This document shows, one piece after another, positions 63,005 through 64,000 of a stretch of 64,000 bases of DNA. The stretch is taken from positions 496,001-560,000 of the forward strand of contig OX044357.1 of assembly GCA_943846675.1 (NCBI GenBank), in the 5' to 3' direction. Positions within the stretch are counted from its first letter, which is position 1, and every line of letters starts with the position of its first letter. Source of the stretch: UBA987 sp002292105. GTDB lineage: Bacteria > Bacteroidota > Bacteroidia > NS11-12g > UBA9320. Under the pieces are notes generated by a model that was not told the DNA's origin, did no database searches, and saw only the letters and a program-made list of their open reading frames with translations. The translations under genes were made by a program, and so were the position numbers.

Positions 63005-64000
63005 TTAGTAAGCTCTTTGGTCGTTACCTTCCATGTAGTACACAAATGACTTGTTTACCACTTTAATTCCTCCAGGGGTAGGGTAATCTCCAGTGAAATA
63101 CCAGTCGCCTTTATGGTTTGGACAGGCTTTGTGTAAATCTTCAACCTTTTGATACACGATGTGTACCTCAGCCTTCATATCACTTGGTGTTACCAATCTT
63201 GCTATTTCTTCTGTTAGCTCTTGGTCTGTAAACAACGCGTATAAATCCTTAACCGCATTCCGTTGTTCGGCTGCAGGTAGCTTTAATTGATTCTTACAGG
63301 CTTTATAGACTTCATCCAACTTGTGCATTTGGTTACTTCGTTCAAGTAACTTTAGAACAGCCTTAAATGCGATAAACTCGTTCATTCGGCTCATGTCGAT
63401 ACCGTAGCAATCAGGATATTTGATAATCGGTGCACTACTGGCGACAACAATCTTACGTGGGCCTAGTCGATCTAGGATACGCAAAATAGATTTCTTTAGT
63501 GTCGTTCCACGTACAATAGAGTCGTCAACCACAACCAGCGTGTCTCGTTTGGTATCTACAACGCCATACGTAACGTCATATCCATCACCCACCATAGAAT
63601 CACGATCCTTATCTTGTGTGATAAACGTGCGCATCTTTGCATCCTTAACGAGAATTTTTTCACGTCGAATTTTGATGCTTAATATTTTGTCGAGTTCCTC
63701 AGCTGTTGGGTTTTCGCCCAGTTTTAATATTGCTTCACGCTTATAGCGATCAATATACTTGTAAACACCATCGATAACGCCGTAGAAACTTGTTGCCGCA
63801 GTGTTTGGGATGTAACTAAAAACCACAGGTCGAACATCACTGTCAAGTTTATCTAGGATAACACGTGACAGCCGTCTACCAAGCTCCTGTCGCTCATTGT
63901 ATATATTCTTGTCACTGCCTCTCGAAAAATATATCCGTTCAAACGAACATTTTTTTAATTCGGGCGCAGGTGCAATAATCTCTTCTTCTCTAATATTGCC
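63005..64000 (-). CDS. purF: Amidophosphoribosyltransferase, C-terminal part (partial)
   Basis: The frame is open from the right edge to the stop codon (332 codons). The internal GTG at 63826 is not the real start, because the upstream codons continue the protein (FERIYFSRGSDKNIYN, then VILDKLDSDVRPVVFSY). The PRPP-binding motif VVVDDSIVRGTT is clear, and FERIYFSRGSDK is a PurF signature. The enzyme makes 5-phosphoribosylamine from PRPP and glutamine, the first step of purine synthesis. The glutaminase domain is outside the window. The C-terminal region (GDWYFTGDYPTPGGIKVV) is longer than in E. coli and fits the Bacteroidota form of about 630 residues. A second amidotransferase role cannot be excluded. 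Confidence 0.88.
   Translation of the reverse strand, partial: GNIREEEIIAPAPELKKCSFERIYFSRGSDKNIYNERQELGRRLSRVILDKLDSDVRPVVFSYIPNTAATSFYGVIDGVYKYIDRYKREAILKLGENPTAEELDKILSIKIRREKILVKDAKMRTFITQDKDRDSMVGDGYDVTYGVVDTKRDTLVVVDDSIVRGTTLKKSILRILDRLGPRKIVVASSAPIIKYPDCYGIDMSRMNEFIAFKAVLKLLERSNQMHKLDEVYKACKNQLKLPAAEQRNAVKDLYALFTDQELTEEIARLVTPSDMKAEVHIVYQKVEDLHKACPNHKGDWYFTGDYPTPGGIKVVNKSFVYYMEGNDQRAY

Noticed and set aside
1..64000. CRISPR array, insertion sequence, prophage or integrase
   Set aside because: No regularly spaced repeats, no transposase or integrase motifs and no terminal inverted repeats were seen on either strand.

Overview
The window is chromosomal DNA from a member of the Bacteroidota, most likely a free-living and probably aquatic Flavobacteriales-type bacterium. 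The evidence is eight secreted proteins with Por/type IX secretion (T9SS) C-terminal sorting domains (six type A, two CHU_C/type B), -7 promoter boxes of the Bacteroidota form TAnnTTTG, a DUF4175 giant protein, a LytS/LytTR pair with TPRs, a YtxJ-type bacilliredoxin, a lysyl-tRNA synthetase with the Bacteroidota C-terminal extension, and almost no Shine-Dalgarno sequences. The genus cannot be told from the sequence. No rRNA, tRNA, CRISPR array, transposase, integrase or prophage gene was found, so this looks like core chromosome.

Layout. 1-277 is the 3' end of metH. 353-18229 is a cluster of six T9SS cargo genes: an operon of an arylsulfotransferase-like protein, a CotH-kinase-like protein and a beta-propeller, then an IgGFc-binding-like/PKD giant, a BNR-repeat giant and a DUF7948/SBBP giant. 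The housekeeping gene sucD sits inside the cluster. 18329-20047 is lysS. 20098-22204 (minus) is an ECF sigma operon: sigma factor, short membrane protein that may be its anti-sigma factor, and two Spy/CpxP-like proteins. 22258-23631 is a DnaQ exonuclease/GIY-YIG fusion. 23662-28288 (minus) is a phenylacetyl-CoA epoxidase operon, paaR-paaA-[T9SS protein]-paaB-paaC-paaD. It has a clear promoter (TTTG-N20-TATTTTTG) and a TetR-type palindrome just downstream of it, at the paaR start.

28419-41439 is envelope-centred: a bacterial alpha-2-macroglobulin coupled to an outer-membrane barrel gene, a small cell-envelope protein, a TPR histidine kinase with its LytTR regulator, a small membrane protein, and an M48 metalloprotease coupled to a second barrel gene. 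41440-45428 (minus) holds DUF4175 and a SPOR-like membrane protein. 45534-48803 holds a periplasmic thioredoxin-like protein, RlmD, an RRM protein and a family 2 glycosyltransferase. 48838-52641 holds an LTD/Calx-beta/OB-fold T9SS protein, a lone ExbD and an alkaline phosphatase. 52651-60947 is a run of small genes: lipoproteins, YtxJ, thioesterase, gcvT, rlmF, DUF1456, a membrane protein with an XRE regulator, a TIP30-like reductase, GyrI-like, TfoX-like, GNAT and DoxX. 61137-62943 carries two adjacent GH17-type glycosidases without signal peptides. 63005-64000 is the C-terminal part of an amidophosphoribosyltransferase, cut by the window edge.

Genome style. Convergent genes are packed very tightly: seven of eleven tail-to-tail pairs abut or overlap, three of them by four bases that encode both stop codons. 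Several -7 boxes lie within 4-12 nt of start codons, which suggests nearly leaderless mRNAs. I see no single unmistakable new defence or biosynthetic system. The strongest leads are the T9SS gene inside the paa operon, the sulfotransferase/CotH/propeller operon, the two protease-related genes each coupled to an outer-membrane barrel, and the paired cytoplasmic GH17 enzymes.
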